A stretch of DNA of 64,000 bases from Argopecten irradians (GCF_041381155.1 NC_091143.1:33481331-33545330); one strand, 5' to 3'. Shown: positions 49,779 through 63,069, counted from the first letter of the stretch. Numbers and translations: made by a program. Notes: a model not told the origin generated them from the sequence alone.

Positions 49779-50002
49779 TACCGTATAACTGTTAATTTTC
49801 GTGGGGAGATATTTTCGCGATTTCGCGGGTCATTGCTCTGTTTGCGAAGATTTGATCCGCGATATATTGCGACATGAGTGCATTTAATATGTTCATATAA
49901 ACAAATCGCGAAATGTTAAAGCCGCTAAATTTCATTTTTGTTGTTGTTTTTAGTCAATGTCGCGAAATTTTTGACCCGCGAAAATGACCAATGATACGGC
50001 AT
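49779..50002. mobile_element. Foldback element with CGCGAAAT motifs
   Basis: The left end ACCGTATAACTG...TTTTCG is the inverse of the right end CGAAAATGACCAATGATACGGC, allowing mismatches. Inside are ATTTCGCGGGTCA and TGACCCGCGAAAA, also inverted. It looks like a short palindromic MITE; related CGCGAAAT-rich stretches occur near 8520-8700 and 16400-16600 but lack clear ends. Confidence 0.5.
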
Positions 50003-50639
50003 GTTGTTATACGTGCATGTAGTTGTACTTATTCAGATATGTACTGTTTACAATTTGCGATACCAACCATTGTGTTGAAAATTTACCATTGGATGCATTT
50101 TTGTGTTTGCATTAAATTATTCATATAAAGCTTAGAAAACAATGAGAATAGTTCATCTTTTTTTATAATTTTTCATTTCACATGTTAAATGTTTAGTGAT
50201 ACACACATCTATTATAAAATGCCTTTCATCTTTCAATTCAACACGTAAAGAACTTTCAGCCCTGAATAAATATTTTGATATCATTCTCTTTTTTTAAAAT
50301 AAAACATTTGACCATGAAACTGCATGGCATTTGATAAAAATATGACCAAATTTTATCCATTTTTTTTTACATCAAATCAGATTAACTTTATAGATATTTA
50401 TCTTTAATATAATTATTCTCTTTTAAAACTGGCATTCTTTGAAATAAAATTTCGATTTCCATGTATGTTTTCGTTATTGTAAATTACGCCCTGTAGAGTT
50501 GAATTGATTGTCTCGGTTTATTCTTATTTCTTTTCCACGTTTCCAAGCTGCACTAGGAATACTTGCATTTGGAATGCATTTTACTATTCAAACAGCAATA
50601 ACACAACTACAAAATATTAATGATATCATCTCTGTGAAC

Positions 50640-51070
50640 TTGACGTACGTATAAAGATCCGCAATGTCAAATACCCCGATCAGACACGCCTACCTGTGTC
50701 AGATCATTGTTCTAGACAGTGTTGTATCATATCAGGTAAGGAATGAAAATATTGATGCGTCTTCCTTTCACGTGCCAAGTCCTATTTAGCAGTACACCTT
50801 TCATTACCTGCTGAGAGGTGCGATTCTCATAGACGTCAAATTCGGCAGGGTAGCGTTAGGTCCCTAGGGGCCAGCTGACGGCCCCGAGCTGTGGATCGAC
50901 AGTAAACATAGCCTGTCATGATTATACCAATAGAAAACCTGTGAATGCAATTTGGCATTGCACAAGAACACCCGATCATATTAGGACGAATTGTAATCCT
51001 CAAGCAATTGTCTCCTTGTGCAGGTGAAACAGATAATGGTCTTGTGGGTTATGGCTTACACTTGTAGATT
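50640..51070. promoter_or_regulatory. Complex GC-richer stretch, possible conserved element
   Basis: Unlike its AT-rich surroundings, this stretch carries dyad-like motifs such as GGTCCCTAGGGGCC and GGCCCCGAGCTG near 50860-50900. No ORF or repeat family explains it. It could be regulatory or an unrecognised exon. Confidence 0.15.
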
Positions 51071-51489
51071 GCAATATTATTCCCATTAGAAATGGTTAAA
51101 TATATCCATAAACTATATGAAAATCAAATATCCATACATTAGACGAATTCATCAATTATGTATGAAAGACATGAATTTTATTTTTGAATTGAACGTGAAA
51201 TCATTCTATACAAAATGATTAAGGATTAGTCGCAAATATCAACCGTTTATATCTTAAACTGCGTAATAATGTCATTAAAAATTACAAAGAGTAAATCCAA
51301 TGACATATACACGATTGAAATATGCATTGGTGTTTATAACACAATCAAAAAGAATTCTAAGAAAAGTATATGTACACGTATGTATGATATATCCTTTAAA
51401 TAAATCATATCGAATAAAACATATTTTCTTGCAAATAGAACAATCTTTGCAGTGATTCTATTTCTTCGCTTGACATTTTAATTGGATTG

Positions 51490-51678
51490 TCAAATATCAG
51501 GAATATCCAACGTCTTGTAAACATCGTGACGTAATTCTGTATAATCGGTAAACATTGCCATCGGCTCCACAGGTGCCCGATAATGATGATTGGTTTTAAT
51601 TGAACTCTGAGCCTTCACTAATCCAGTTATTTCTCCCTTACAGCAGAGATCAGTACAATGAACAGGTACAATAGACAC
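51490..51678 (-). other. Possible terminal exon, unrecognised
   Basis: A 62-codon open frame without an ATG at its start ends at a TGA. The last 40 residues (YRAPVEPMAMFTDYTELR and onward) have balanced, protein-like composition. No domain is recognised and no partner exon was found upstream on the minus strand, so chance remains likely. Confidence 0.15.
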
Positions 51679-52770
51679 TGGCTTACATTACAGAGTGTTA
51701 CCCGATAACGGTACATGTTCATTTACTTATCGAAATTGGCTGAAGGATTTTAAACTGGGCCGTAACATGTACCTTCAAATCCCATACTATTGTCAATGCC
51801 TTTTTCTAAAACGTTGACTGAGAATTTCGTATTCTGTAACTTTATTTGTTCACTTAGATTTCTTTATTTTTTTTCTTTTTTTTTCTAGCTTACAAGTACG
51901 ACTGATAATGTCATACACTGATGGCAAACTATTTAAAATCATACATTTATTTACCCCCGGTATATTTTCATATTGTAGATTTGATTATCTAGAGCTATGT
52001 GAATCAACTTTGTAAAATATCTTTGTTTTAGGATAAACCTTAGGCTGTTCAGTACTTCGGATTTACTCTTACGGTTAAAGATGGAAACAGCGATACAAAT
52101 ACATATTAAATATTATTGTTTTAGTGATAACCCGCTGGAAACAATATACATAATGTATGTCAATTCGTCTATATTTTGATAAGTCAATTTTGCTTGCAAC
52201 AAGCATTTTCATTGGTTTAAAACTTTACTTTATCGGCCTATAAAGGAAAACAAATGGTGTGCCGTTGGTTACGCCACTTCTTATTGACTGCAATAACAGC
52301 GTGATAGTTTCATAGAAAAAAAAAGAGTGCCAATATGTATAAGGAATGTCGAAGAGATTATCTTAAGTACATTTATATTGAATTCGAAAGATTAATTTGA
52401 ATATATATTCGCAGTTTATTTAGAGTACACTCGGATTTTTGTGTTATATCTTCATAACATAAAAAATCTATTCAAGTTAATCATTAGATAAGACAATTAT
52501 ACATGGTATTTTAAACTAACATATTTTCGCGTATTTGGCGAGCGATGAGAAATCGCGATAAAAATAGTTGTGAACATGTTTCAAATAAGAGAATATTTTG
52601 TTATAGAGCATATTCTATAGATTCCATGAGTTGAATTGAAAGAAAGCTGTAACTTTATTTCCATTTTTTTCTATACGAAAGTAAAACTCATATTAATTTA
52701 TTCAGATTAGATTTAGTCTAAGAATATAAAAATAGGGTAGAATGATCAACAATTAAGAATAAAATAATAA

Positions 52771-53646
52771 TTAAGGATGTATTCTTCTGAGGTTTCAGTC
52801 CCGTTGAAGTCTCGTTTCGACAAAGATCAAAGAAGTTATGAGATTTTCAAATACAATTTTTCAATATCTGTAGCAAGTTGCCAGTTGCAAATTTTGTCAA
52901 AAAATTACAGTTCTTACTTTAGCAGATTTTTTATACGGGGATTTTAAGAAATGGCCCATTTGAATTGGCGACCATATTGAAATTGTGTCTTTTTTCGCTT
53001 TGCGTAGAGCCAAAGTTTTACTATTTTTCACTGAAATTGTTTTTACTTAAATCATCACTGCACCAGCATTGTTAGCTGTATCGAGCTAATTTTTGCTGTA
53101 AATCTTTACTTGGTTCGTGATAATTAAAATATTGAGCATTAATATGTGAAATGATTCACTTTTTTCACTTTATTTTTATATTTAATGGTAATTTGAGCAC
53201 TTTTATTTTTTACTCTAAAATACTGAAAAATAACAAATATTCAAGTGGGACAAAAAAGTAACCACAAGGACCCCCCATTTTTCTGCCTGATTTTGAAAGA
53301 ACAACCCTTTCCCTATTATATGCAAAATATAAACAAAAGTTTAATACCAGAACTTTTTCTATAAAGGGTTAGATTTGACAAAAATGGCTGAAAATGGTGC
53401 ATTTTGTAGCTAAAAATTAAGGGGTAAGGGTAGCATATGTTGGTTTTCTGAGAAACAATATTAGTCTTATTAATCAAAACTGGTATAATTTAAAAGAAGA
53501 CTACTGAAAAATAAAAAATGACCACACGGACATATGTTTTTTCTTTCATTTTCTTTCATGGTATGAACTCCTATTTCCAAAAATCTATATGCGAAAAAAA
53601 GTTTAATACAAGAAAATTTTGACTTCTCAGAGGTGTACATCCTTAA
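52771..53646 (+). mobile_element. Family B TTAA element, copy 2, complete
   Basis: 876 bp bounded by TTAA. The left terminus AAGGATGTATTCTTCTGAG is the imperfect inverse of the right terminus CTCAGAGGTGTACATCCTT. There is no long ORF, so it is a non-autonomous element. TTAA target and terminal inverted repeats would fit a piggyBac-related family, but no transposase is present to prove it. It has an internal deletion relative to the next copy. Confidence 0.8.
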
Positions 53647-54015
53647 AGGAAATTTGTATTCAACTTATGAAATAGGTTATTACATTTGACTTACAGCGAT
53701 ATGATTTCTGACGTTAATATATTTTGATTCTCTTATTTTTTCATATCCCACACATTCAAATAAATAATCAGATAACTGTTGCCTATTAACATTAGGCAGT
53801 ATAATAAATCGACTAGGTCAGTTCATCAGAGAGATTGTACGTTTTGTCCTTCATTCTTCAATAGAATTTTGAGCTTCTATCGAAATGAAGAAGGAAAGTT
53901 TCAAGACAAAGTCTAAGTCATAAGTCACATTCAAAATGCATTTTAAATTTGTTTAGTTCCTTTGTTTGTTATCGCCAACGAACAAGAGACCAGTCTCAAA
54001 ACAAAATATGCAGAC

Positions 54016-55027
54016 TTAAGGATGTATTCTTCTGAGGTTTCAGTTCCGTTGAAGTCTCGTTTCGACCAAGATCAAAGAAGTTATGATATTTTCAAATATA
54101 TTTTATCAATATTTGTAGCAAGTTGCCAAATGCAAATTTTGTCAAAAAATTACATTTCTATTTTCAGTAGATTTTTTATACAGGGATTTTAAGACATGGC
54201 CCATTTGGTGGCCATTTTAAAATTGTGTCTTTTTCCTCTTTGAGTAGAGCCATAGTTTAACCATTTTTTACTGAAATTGTTTTTACTTAAATCATCCCTG
54301 CACCAGCATTTTTAGCTATATCGAGCTAATTTTTGCTGTTAATCTTTACTAGGATCGTGGTTATTAAAATAGTGAGCATTATTGCGTGAAGTGATCTGCT
54401 TTTGTTACTTTATTTTTACATTTAATGGTAATTTGAGCACTTTTATTTTTTACTCTAAAATACTGAAAAATAACAAATATTCAAATGGGGCAAAAAAGTA
54501 AGCACACTGATCCCCCATTTTTCTGCCTAATTTACAAAGAACAACCCATTCCCTATTGATATGCAAAATATTAACAAAAGTTTAATACCACAAATGTTTC
54601 TATAAAGGGTTAAATTTGGCTACAATGGCTGAAAATGGTGTATTTTGTAGCTCAAAATTAAGGGGTAGGGGTAGCATATGTTGTTATTCTGAGAAAAAAT
54701 ATGAGTCTTATTAATCAAAACTTGCATATTTTTAAAAAAGACTACAGGAAAATAAATTCTTCAAACTTCCATACATATCAAACATATCATTAGGAAATTA
54801 TGGCTTTAAACTCTTGTGTATATGGTAAAAACGGCAAAAATCCCAAAAAATCTAAGATTTTGTCAACTTGGTATCTTTGAGTGACAATAGCTCAAAAACA
54901 AGCACACCGACATATGTTTTTTCTTCCATTTTCTTGTATGGTATGAACTCCTATTTCCAAAAATCTATATGAGAAAAAAAAGTTTAATACAAGAAAATTT
55001 TGACTTCTCAGAGGTGTACATCTTTAA
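54016..55027 (+). mobile_element. Family B TTAA element, copy 3, longest
   Basis: 1012 bp, TTAA at both ends, same orientation as copy 2 and about 370 bases from it. It includes a segment of roughly 130 bases (around 54750-54895, with TCTAAGATTTTGTCAACTTG) that is deleted from copy 2. Internal sequence is AT-rich and non-coding. Confidence 0.8.
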
Positions 55028-56128
55028 GTCAAAACTGAAGTTTTTCGCCTTGCGTGACTTCTTTAAGTCAGTTTTTTAGTCATTTTTTCTCTCACGATAA
55101 ATCGGGACAAAATGTGTCAAATATAATGTTTTAAACCCACAATGCTGTGGATAGTGGTATTAGAAAAGTTTCAAACAAAGGAAAGTGCAATTTTCTAATT
55201 GATCTCCAAACTTCCTATATAAGATGGTGAATAATTCTACAAAATCAGAAATAGTATTATGGATGTTGAGTTTGTGCTATGAATTTTATTCATACCTTAT
55301 TTCAAACTTAACATACCAAATACAAACGATGTATAATGGAATGTGAATGTACACCGTCCCTCTAGTGGAAACATGCACTGAGTAACAATGGAATTCTATT
55401 ATTCTCACTAAGCGAACATTACCAATTCAGATTTATTAATGCTTTCAGCACTAAGTATTCGTTTAAGCATAAAGTACATGGTGTAAATGACGTTCGATCT
55501 TTGTTTGACGGTAAAATGAAAAAGTAGCGAATTACCACATTGTCCGAATAGATCGACCAGAAATAGGAATTAGTACCAGTCAATGGAGACAGATGGATTT
55601 CTGTATAAATATTTTTGTATAGACTTAGATCGCCTTAAGTGGCCAACAGTTAGGCCGAGTGGTTAATTGGCAGGCTATCACAACAACCTAGAACCATTAC
55701 AAGTCGTTATAGATCGTTTTCATATTCACTCGAATTTGTTACAAAGATTTAATTTCGTAACAGATTGTGAAGGCTCGCTGACATCCGAGTAAAGAATGTA
55801 CAGTTTATTCAGAGAAATGATGTAAGGTTTATGTGTTTACTGTAAGATGGAGTAGATGATATGTTGGTTCAGCCAATATGAATATATATTAGTTATATTT
55901 ATTGTTCAATTACCGAGCTAAATAAACAATTAAAAACAATTCTAATTAATTTCACGATGTTTAAGTATGCTCATTTATTGTTATACGAAGCTCAAAATAT
56001 TGAAACATGTTTAAACGTAACATACTTTACAATGTAGCGATATGTAGCGAACAATCTTTGAAAGAATTATTTCCGTGAAACACAATATAATTTGCAATGT
56101 TTTGTAATATAGAATTTTCGTTTTTAAA
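55028..56128. other. Intergenic, possible SINE scrap
   Basis: TAGGCCGAGTGGTTAATTGG near 55651 resembles the A-box head of the SINE family, but no B box or tail follows. The rest shows nothing recognisable. Confidence 0.35.
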
Positions 56129-56491
56129 TTAAAGATGCTCCACCGCCGACAAAGCATAAATGTTATTAATCATTTAAATAATAATTGGTGTTCAATCGTG
56201 TATATGTATGCTTAATTAACACAGAAAATAATATATTTTTTTTATTTTGCCTTTGGTGCATGTGCAATCAGTAATTCATTCCATATAGGATATAGTGCCA
56301 CAGAATTTTTTCGGGATGCAATTAATTATTTTTCATATTTTTAACTCGAAATAAAATTAGAAGCTCAAGCTTTTCAATGGTGGTAATGGTGTAAAGTAAG
56401 TAATTTTTGTAACTGAAGAAAAATACTAAACCGCCTGATCCTCCTTTTGATAATGAAAAAATACAATGTGTCGGCGGTGGAGCATCTTTAA
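56129..56491 (+). mobile_element. Family A MITE, complete copy 5
   Basis: The best preserved ends in the window: TTAAAGATGCTCCACCGCCG at the left and CGGCGGTGGAGCATCTTTAA at the right. The core contains GGTGCATGTGCAATCAGTA, TCATTCCATATAGGATATAG and TCGGGATGCAATTAATTATT. It has no ORF of note. Confidence 0.85.
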
Positions 56492-58708
56492 CATATTTAT
56501 CTTTGAAAAATTATTACTGTTGTAAAACGGGATTTCTAAAATAAGAAAAAGTGAATCATTGTGCATGACTATTTACAATCAGATTTTTAAAGTGAACTTT
56601 ATTGGAATTGTTTGAATTAATTGATATTTAACTTGACTTTATGCGTGGTTATTATATAGTTAAAGTATCTTGAATTAATCATATCATATAACAAAATCGA
56701 GACAACAGAATGAAAAGTATACATATCCTGCATTTATTTCGATGGTTCTATAAGCGGATAACTTCTTGGGGATTTTGTGTAATGCGTGTGATTTGAAAAA
56801 TGCAAATCAGTTTTAGAAAATAATTTCATGTAATAAGCCAAAGAATTCAGCACGAAAATCACAATAACTAAATAACCAATAGAAATAACAGTTGCAATGA
56901 ATGTAATGGTGCAGTTTGAACTATTTTAACGACAGGATTGTTTTATATTCTTTATGCATGTTCCACATAAAACTTTACACAAATTTGTAAATTGAAAATG
57001 ACCATTTAACAAAGATGATAACATCTTATATAAGACGACGGTTTATTAAGACTTAACAATGTTGTATATACAAATTAATATTATTGTTATTATTACCGAT
57101 GGTAACATTAAAAATCATCCAATGAGGCATACTGAATAATAATTAGGACTCCATATTTATTCAACACACAAATGGAGACCCCCAAAATGTAAATTTCAAT
57201 AAACATTGGTCACAATACCTTTTAAATTTTCAAATAAAGAACAATAAAGAAAAAATAAATAAAAAAATAACACAAGATTTTCCCCGTTGATGGGATTCGT
57301 CAGAACTATGCCATACAGTGAAAAAATACAGTCAATTTTGCACTATAAAATGTCAGTAATTTATCTGCTTAACAAATTACCCATTTCATAAACAAATACT
57401 GTGTTATCGATAACATATAACAAATTATTGAGATATCAAACATAAATGAACAAAATAATTAAAATATTTGTTTACCTTGCCAAGAAAAATGAATGCAAAT
57501 ATCTCGAGAGCGATGGAAGGAAATAGAATTATGTGCGTGTCATATTACTCGGAGAGAGACTTTGAAAACAATGAAAAAAATAAGAAAATAATAGTAAGGT
57601 TTTAATATGTAATCAAGGTACACAAAATCGCGACTTATATATGGAAATTATCTTCATAGAAATAAACGGAAAACAAATAACATTTTAACTATTTATGAAA
57701 TTTTGATTAAAACATATATATTTTGGTAAAAAGTTATTACAACCCATCCACGCTTTATATACTGTATAAATAGAAATTTTCATGTAAAGTACTTCCATTG
57801 CAAAATATGAGTTATCGTGATTGATATTATACTCATAGTTCTTTAAAATGTGTACTATCAACACCTATGACTCAATTAAAAAGAAAAAAAAGAGATTTGG
57901 TTCAATGTCTTCGGCCAGACGTATACCCCCGACAACAACATAAATAATAAAATAAAATAAAATTAAAAAAATAATAATAATAAACATAAACTACATGTAT
58001 AAATATATAGTTTTTCCTCTATCTGAAAGAATATGAAGAAGAAAAACGTAACTGATAATATTTGCATTGTTATAACTATAAATAAACAAAATTTTATTAT
58101 TAACCTGCTAAAAGCAGAAATAAAGTCGATATAAATAAAATGAACTAATGTTTATTTGTGTTCAGTACTTATCTAGCGCTAAACACAGTTATCCCGGTGT
58201 TTATGACAAAATATTATCACTCCAACCAAACTAGCTGGGGAACAATATTGACTTGATTTGATCTATCTCTTATTACAGGAACGGAAATATTGTCGTTTTG
58301 TAGAGAATATCCTGTCACCTGTAAGAAATTATTATTCTACTTTTAATAGAAATGTTTTAAAAAGGAAAACGAGACTTTCTGAACAGTGTATTGTTGTGGA
58401 TGTCGCTGAGGTTTTTGTTTGGACTTGTCGATTTTAGCCCCCCAGGGTATATGAACCTAGTGGAAATGTTGACCAGATTACCGCTAACAAGTGTTCGGCA
58501 TAATGCCGTCTTGTGAATGACAGGTTTGGGGGACCGTGAAGCATGCCTGAACAAATACTGGTATGGCTTTTTGATTCCTTGCACCAATATTTGGACGAGA
58601 CATCGTTCACCATCTGTGGCCGTCGTGTGTGTATGTATACTTAATGTTGAGATATGACAGCCAACATCACATATAGAAGAGGTACCATTCCCTCAAAAAT
58701 TCGACCGC
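56492..58708. other. Intergenic, no clear feature
   Basis: Very AT-rich. 58380-58620 is locally richer in GC and carries a minus-strand frame opening at a TTG, without recognised homology. Confidence 0.45.
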
Positions 58709-59450
58709 TTTAAATTTATATAAGCCGTATTTTTCATACTCACGAATCAAGAAGAACTTTTGATTTATTATTAACCGCCGAAAGTTACCATCATTCTGAG
58801 AATTGCAATACTTCATGTGCATAGGTTTTAATTTTACAAGTACAAATCAGAACTGAAAATGATTTTTTTGACAGTTCTACCAAACATCATTATACTTACT
58901 TCTATAGTGCAGTAAATGAGTACATATGGTCAGACCATGAAGCCAAATTGTGGTCTATGATGTCATTTCAAATTTATACATGATTTATACGGATGCACAG
59001 TAATACTAATAATTGTAAAGTGATTTCTGTAGGCATGTTTTCATCTAAAAAGACAAGGTAGAAAACACAAGAACTTTACAATGCAGAATTTCAGTGTTGT
59101 AACTAATGTTTAAATAGCATCAATATATTTTTGTCTATCCAATTGAATGATTTTCACAACCAAATTCATGAAACCTGATGTGTTTCAATAGATTACTATA
59201 GAAAAAAATAGCTTGTCAAAATGTTCTCATATGTTATGGCTTAACATATATACATATTAAACTAAATAGGAGCCATATGTTTAAATAGCATCAATATATG
59301 CTTGTCTGTCCAATTGAATGATTTTCACGACTAAATTAATTAAATCTGACGGGTTTCAACAGATTACTAAAGAAAAAACAACATGTCAAAATGTTCTCAT
59401 ATGTTATGGCTTAACATATTTACATATTAAACTAAATAGGAGCCATACGA
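58709..59450 (+). mobile_element. Family C MITE, copy 4 with internal tandem duplication
   Basis: Starts near TTTAAATTTATATAAGCCGT and carries CATACTCACGAATCAAGAAG, CAGACCATGAAGCCAAATTG and TTTCAGTGTTGTAACTAATG of the family. The last third is duplicated in tandem (59108-59278 and 59279-59449), and the usual right terminus is not clean. Confidence 0.7.
59108..59449. repeat. Tandem duplication, about 171-bp unit x2
   Basis: Both units begin GTTTAAATAGCATCAATATA and end AACTAAATAGGAGCCATA, with about 90 percent or better match by eye. The repeat lies inside and beside the right part of family C copy 4. Confidence 0.85.
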
Positions 59451-59639
59451 AGCATCCTATATTGAATACGTTTATGAATTCAATACCTTTAAGCTACCAA
59501 CGATCAGAAAACTCTAATACTTTTTTATTATTATTCTCCTTGTTTCATCACAGATGAAAAATTGTGTGTATAATGTAATTAGATTATGATCTACATACAG
59601 GCAGTAATGCATAAACATAACAATGATACAAATGGAAAA

Positions 59640-60170
59640 AATGGAATCATGTCATAGAAGGCGACCAAGTATAATTTACTTGGAGTCAAACGACTCATCA
59701 GTTGGACATACACATTTATCATTACATTGAAATAAAATAGTATACCATAGAATACAAACTTAAATGTAGACAGTACTGCATTTGGAAGAGTATTTACTAA
59801 ATAATAAATGAAAGTAATTTTTGCTTTAGGAGATATATGCTCTAAATCTGTAACATTTTTTTACACTAAAAAGTTGTACTAATTATACATAAATAGACTT
59901 TTTAAATAATAGTTTATACATAACTGTTACATGTATTTACGGATACTAAAGTTTAATGGACTGTTTAGAACAAAATAAAATTCATCTTTATCATAATTTA
60001 TATTACATGAAGTGCAGATGATACGGTTACGACAAATTTCTACATTTACATTGTGAAAAGAGAGGTTCGTGTTTGGTATTTCTTTGAGATGAACTTTTAA
60101 AAAACGTTTATCAAATAAAATTGTAAACCAAAATCGTTGTCAAGACATGAGTAAAAGACGACTGTTAAAG
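59640..60170 (-). mobile_element. Degenerate LINE 3' end, fragment 2 of the same family
   Basis: On the minus strand this matches fragment 1: the DxDFGLQ segment near 60150, the zinc-cluster region with DEFHFVL near 59990, then a shared 3' untranslated stretch (GACTCATCAGT and the following bases near 59690). Many stops and frameshifts make it older or more decayed than the copy at 24350-25473. Confidence 0.65.
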
Positions 60171-60383
60171 ATGTTTTTAATGTACAACGTGGACGTGTGT
60201 ACAATTTTTCGCCGATTTGGTGCTTGGTTAACACTATGAATATATATATTTGTATCAATAAAAAAAAACCCATTTGGTTTGTATATTATTGGAATCGCTG
60301 TCCTCTATAGTAACCACAAACTACTTTGAAAGTTCTAAACCACGAAAGAAAGTACTCAAAAACAATTCTACACTCGAGTCATC

Positions 60384-60740
60384 TTAAAGATGCTAAACGT
60401 TACTGTGTGTTGCTATGTTTAAGGTTCTTCCCACCCAATTTAAAACAGGAGCAGGCGAATCGGTAATTTTCTTCAATAACAAACGTGTACGTCTTTTATA
60501 GTATTACCACCTTTGGAAAAGTTTGAGTTTCTTATTAAACATCAAAATAAAATAGAGTGCCGAAAACATTCCATTTTTAAGTAATGAGGTATTGATTACC
60601 TGTATCATTTGTGCAGACAACAAATGCAAAACAAATTATTTTATAAGTATTTTTGAGATAATTCCACATACATGTATAAACATCAAATATTGTTGAAATA
60701 ATTACTGTTTTTGCTCTGTCGGCATTGGAACATCTTTGAA
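60384..60740 (-). mobile_element. Family A MITE, copy 6
   Basis: Starts TTAAAGATGCTAAACG with a decayed terminus and ends CGGCATTGGAACATCTTTGA. It contains AACAGGAGCAGGCGAATCGG and TACCACCTTTGGAAAAGTTT. The next copy lies about 80 bases downstream in the opposite orientation. Confidence 0.7.
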
Positions 60741-60819
60741 TTCATATATCAGTCACATGTTTGATAATGCATGGACATGTATATTAAAATACATGCTTAC
60801 ATATGTAAACATATATATA

Positions 60820-61082
60820 AGATCAATATATTTTGCTTTTGGTGCATGCGCAATCAGTATTTCATTCCATACAGAACATGGTGCCACGGAATTATTACGG
60901 GACGGAATTAATTATTTTTGAAAATATTTTTAACTTGAAGTAAAATTAGAAGCTTCAACTTTTCAATGGTGGTAATGATGCAAAGTAAGTCACTTTTGTT
61001 ACTGAGGAAAAATACTAATTCGTCTGCTCCTGGTTTTATGATAGAGAAAAAATACTGTTCGTCAGCGGTGGAGCATCTTTAA
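60820..61082 (+). mobile_element. Family A MITE, 5'-truncated copy 7
   Basis: Contains the family core (TTTTGGTGCATGCGCAATCA, TTCATTCCATACAGAACATG) and a good right end, GTCAGCGGTGGAGCATCTTT followed by AA. The left end is missing or too diverged to place, so the start is approximate. Confidence 0.7.
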
Positions 61083-63069
61083 AATATAATCACATTAAAT
61101 GGAGATTATATACTTACCAATATGGTTAGCACAGACGCAATACGTATGTACAGATTAATATAAAATTACTGATGCTCTTATATAGTATTAGCATTGCAAA
61201 AGTAATGTATCTTAATATAACTGTGTAAGAGAGATAACTCCCGTGTATAGCCTTTGCCACTGGCACTCTGATTTAGTTTTTCCACAGTAGTCGAGTAGTA
61301 TGGAATCTAGTGTTGTCCAAGTCTATATCTATATTAGGCATATAATCTGACAGTTAAGGAGGCGTACACAGAGAAGGATGACACATACATATATTTCATA
61401 TTCTAAAAGTAGTTATGTGAAAACATAATAGCGGATCAATGCTATCCATGTTTTAACAAATGAAGTTAAAATGCATAAAAACTATCGTCGACCAGGACTA
61501 GGAGGAATAACTCGTATGAATATTGAGTAAGAACACTCAAGTGGGTAGTCCGGGCAATTCGTAATCTCGACGATTTAGGCTGGGAACAATGGTGGCTTTG
61601 TGATCTTATATATAACATGCATAACATCAACTGAATATGGGACGAATTTGTTTTTTCATTTGCAAGGATGTCTAGGGTTAGGCTAGATAATTAACGTTGA
61701 AGAACAGAGCATGAAGAACAAATATGGTTGCCGATTTGAGTATGGAAGTTTTAATCCATTTCAAAATCCATCCCCAGTCAAATTGCGGTTAAAATGGACA
61801 ATTTTGTACTGAAGTATTATGCGAATAAAATTTAACATTGTTTTTATCATTCGGACAAGGTTATATGCAAACTCCTTAAATTCATTTATGGTTCCGATTT
61901 TGAAATTCTATGAGTGTATTTTGAATGCCTTCATTGATAAAATTCTGTCAAATAAAGGATTCCTTGCTAAGAAATAACAAAAGAAAAGAAAAGAAACGAA
62001 AGTGTATATAAATTTTATGATTATTTTATTCTATTATCTTCATTCCAAATTATCACAGCACATCGATTCAAAAGGATAAACTAGATAAGGTTAGCTTTAG
62101 AAGTAATGTTTTTGTTGATTTATTTAGCACATCCGTGTATTTAAACTTAAAATATAAACAATTCATGCTTGTTACATAGATAATGAATACATTTTTTTTG
62201 TTTGAATCGCAGTCAATTGAACATGACATAGCTATAAAAATCGAAAAAAATCCGAACATTTACTTACTAAATGTACATATCAAGAAATAAAGCTACATAA
62301 GCTTAGATAAATATACAGCTATCTTAATATTATATATATTCTCTGATTATTGCTGAAATTATACATGTACATATTCTCTGAATATATCTGTGTCTTTACT
62401 AGAATTAAAATTATTTAAATATAGTAACGAATATAGTCGTTGCATAGCAATATCATCTCAAACTATTTTATTGATTTAAGTATTCAAAATCATTGAGTGT
62501 CAATTCCTTATTATTCACTGATATAAGAATGACACTATCTTAAAGTTATTTATTAAAAATAGATGTGTTTCACCAATGAAAAATGTGTGAATTTGGTCTT
62601 AAAATAGAAATTCAGATTATTTTTTTGAATTATGCATGAAGATAATTAGACTATTAAGTTAGTTTTTTCCTAAGCGATAAGAATCGAAATACAAATTTAA
62701 AAACACACTTCTATTTCTACATTGGCAAACTTAAGCAAATACATGCATACACAATATACGCAAACAAATATAAACAATGATAAAAGTTTCATATAAATCA
62801 ACCGTCATATTGTAAGCAGTATGTTTTTCCAAGTAAGTGTTTACAAAAATACAATATTTTACCTGTATCAAAAAGTCAAAACTTTTATTCATAAGTATTT
62901 TTTTTCTTTTTTTCTTTTAATTAAAATCAGAATGATTAGAATGTCTTTCTTATTTGATGGCAAATTATACACAGTACTGAGAGCTAGCCTTAATGTTTAC
63001 TATAAAACTTGTTAAAATGATTAAAATTGATGTAAATATTGTATTCGAATACATATTCAAATTATCACT
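61083..63069. other. Intergenic, no feature seen
   Basis: AT-rich with chance ORFs only; no repeat family member or RNA gene recognised. Confidence 0.5.

Noticed and set aside
55640-55720. GGCCGAGTGGTTAA, possible fourth SINE or tRNA
   Set aside because: No B box, body or tail follows; too little to call.
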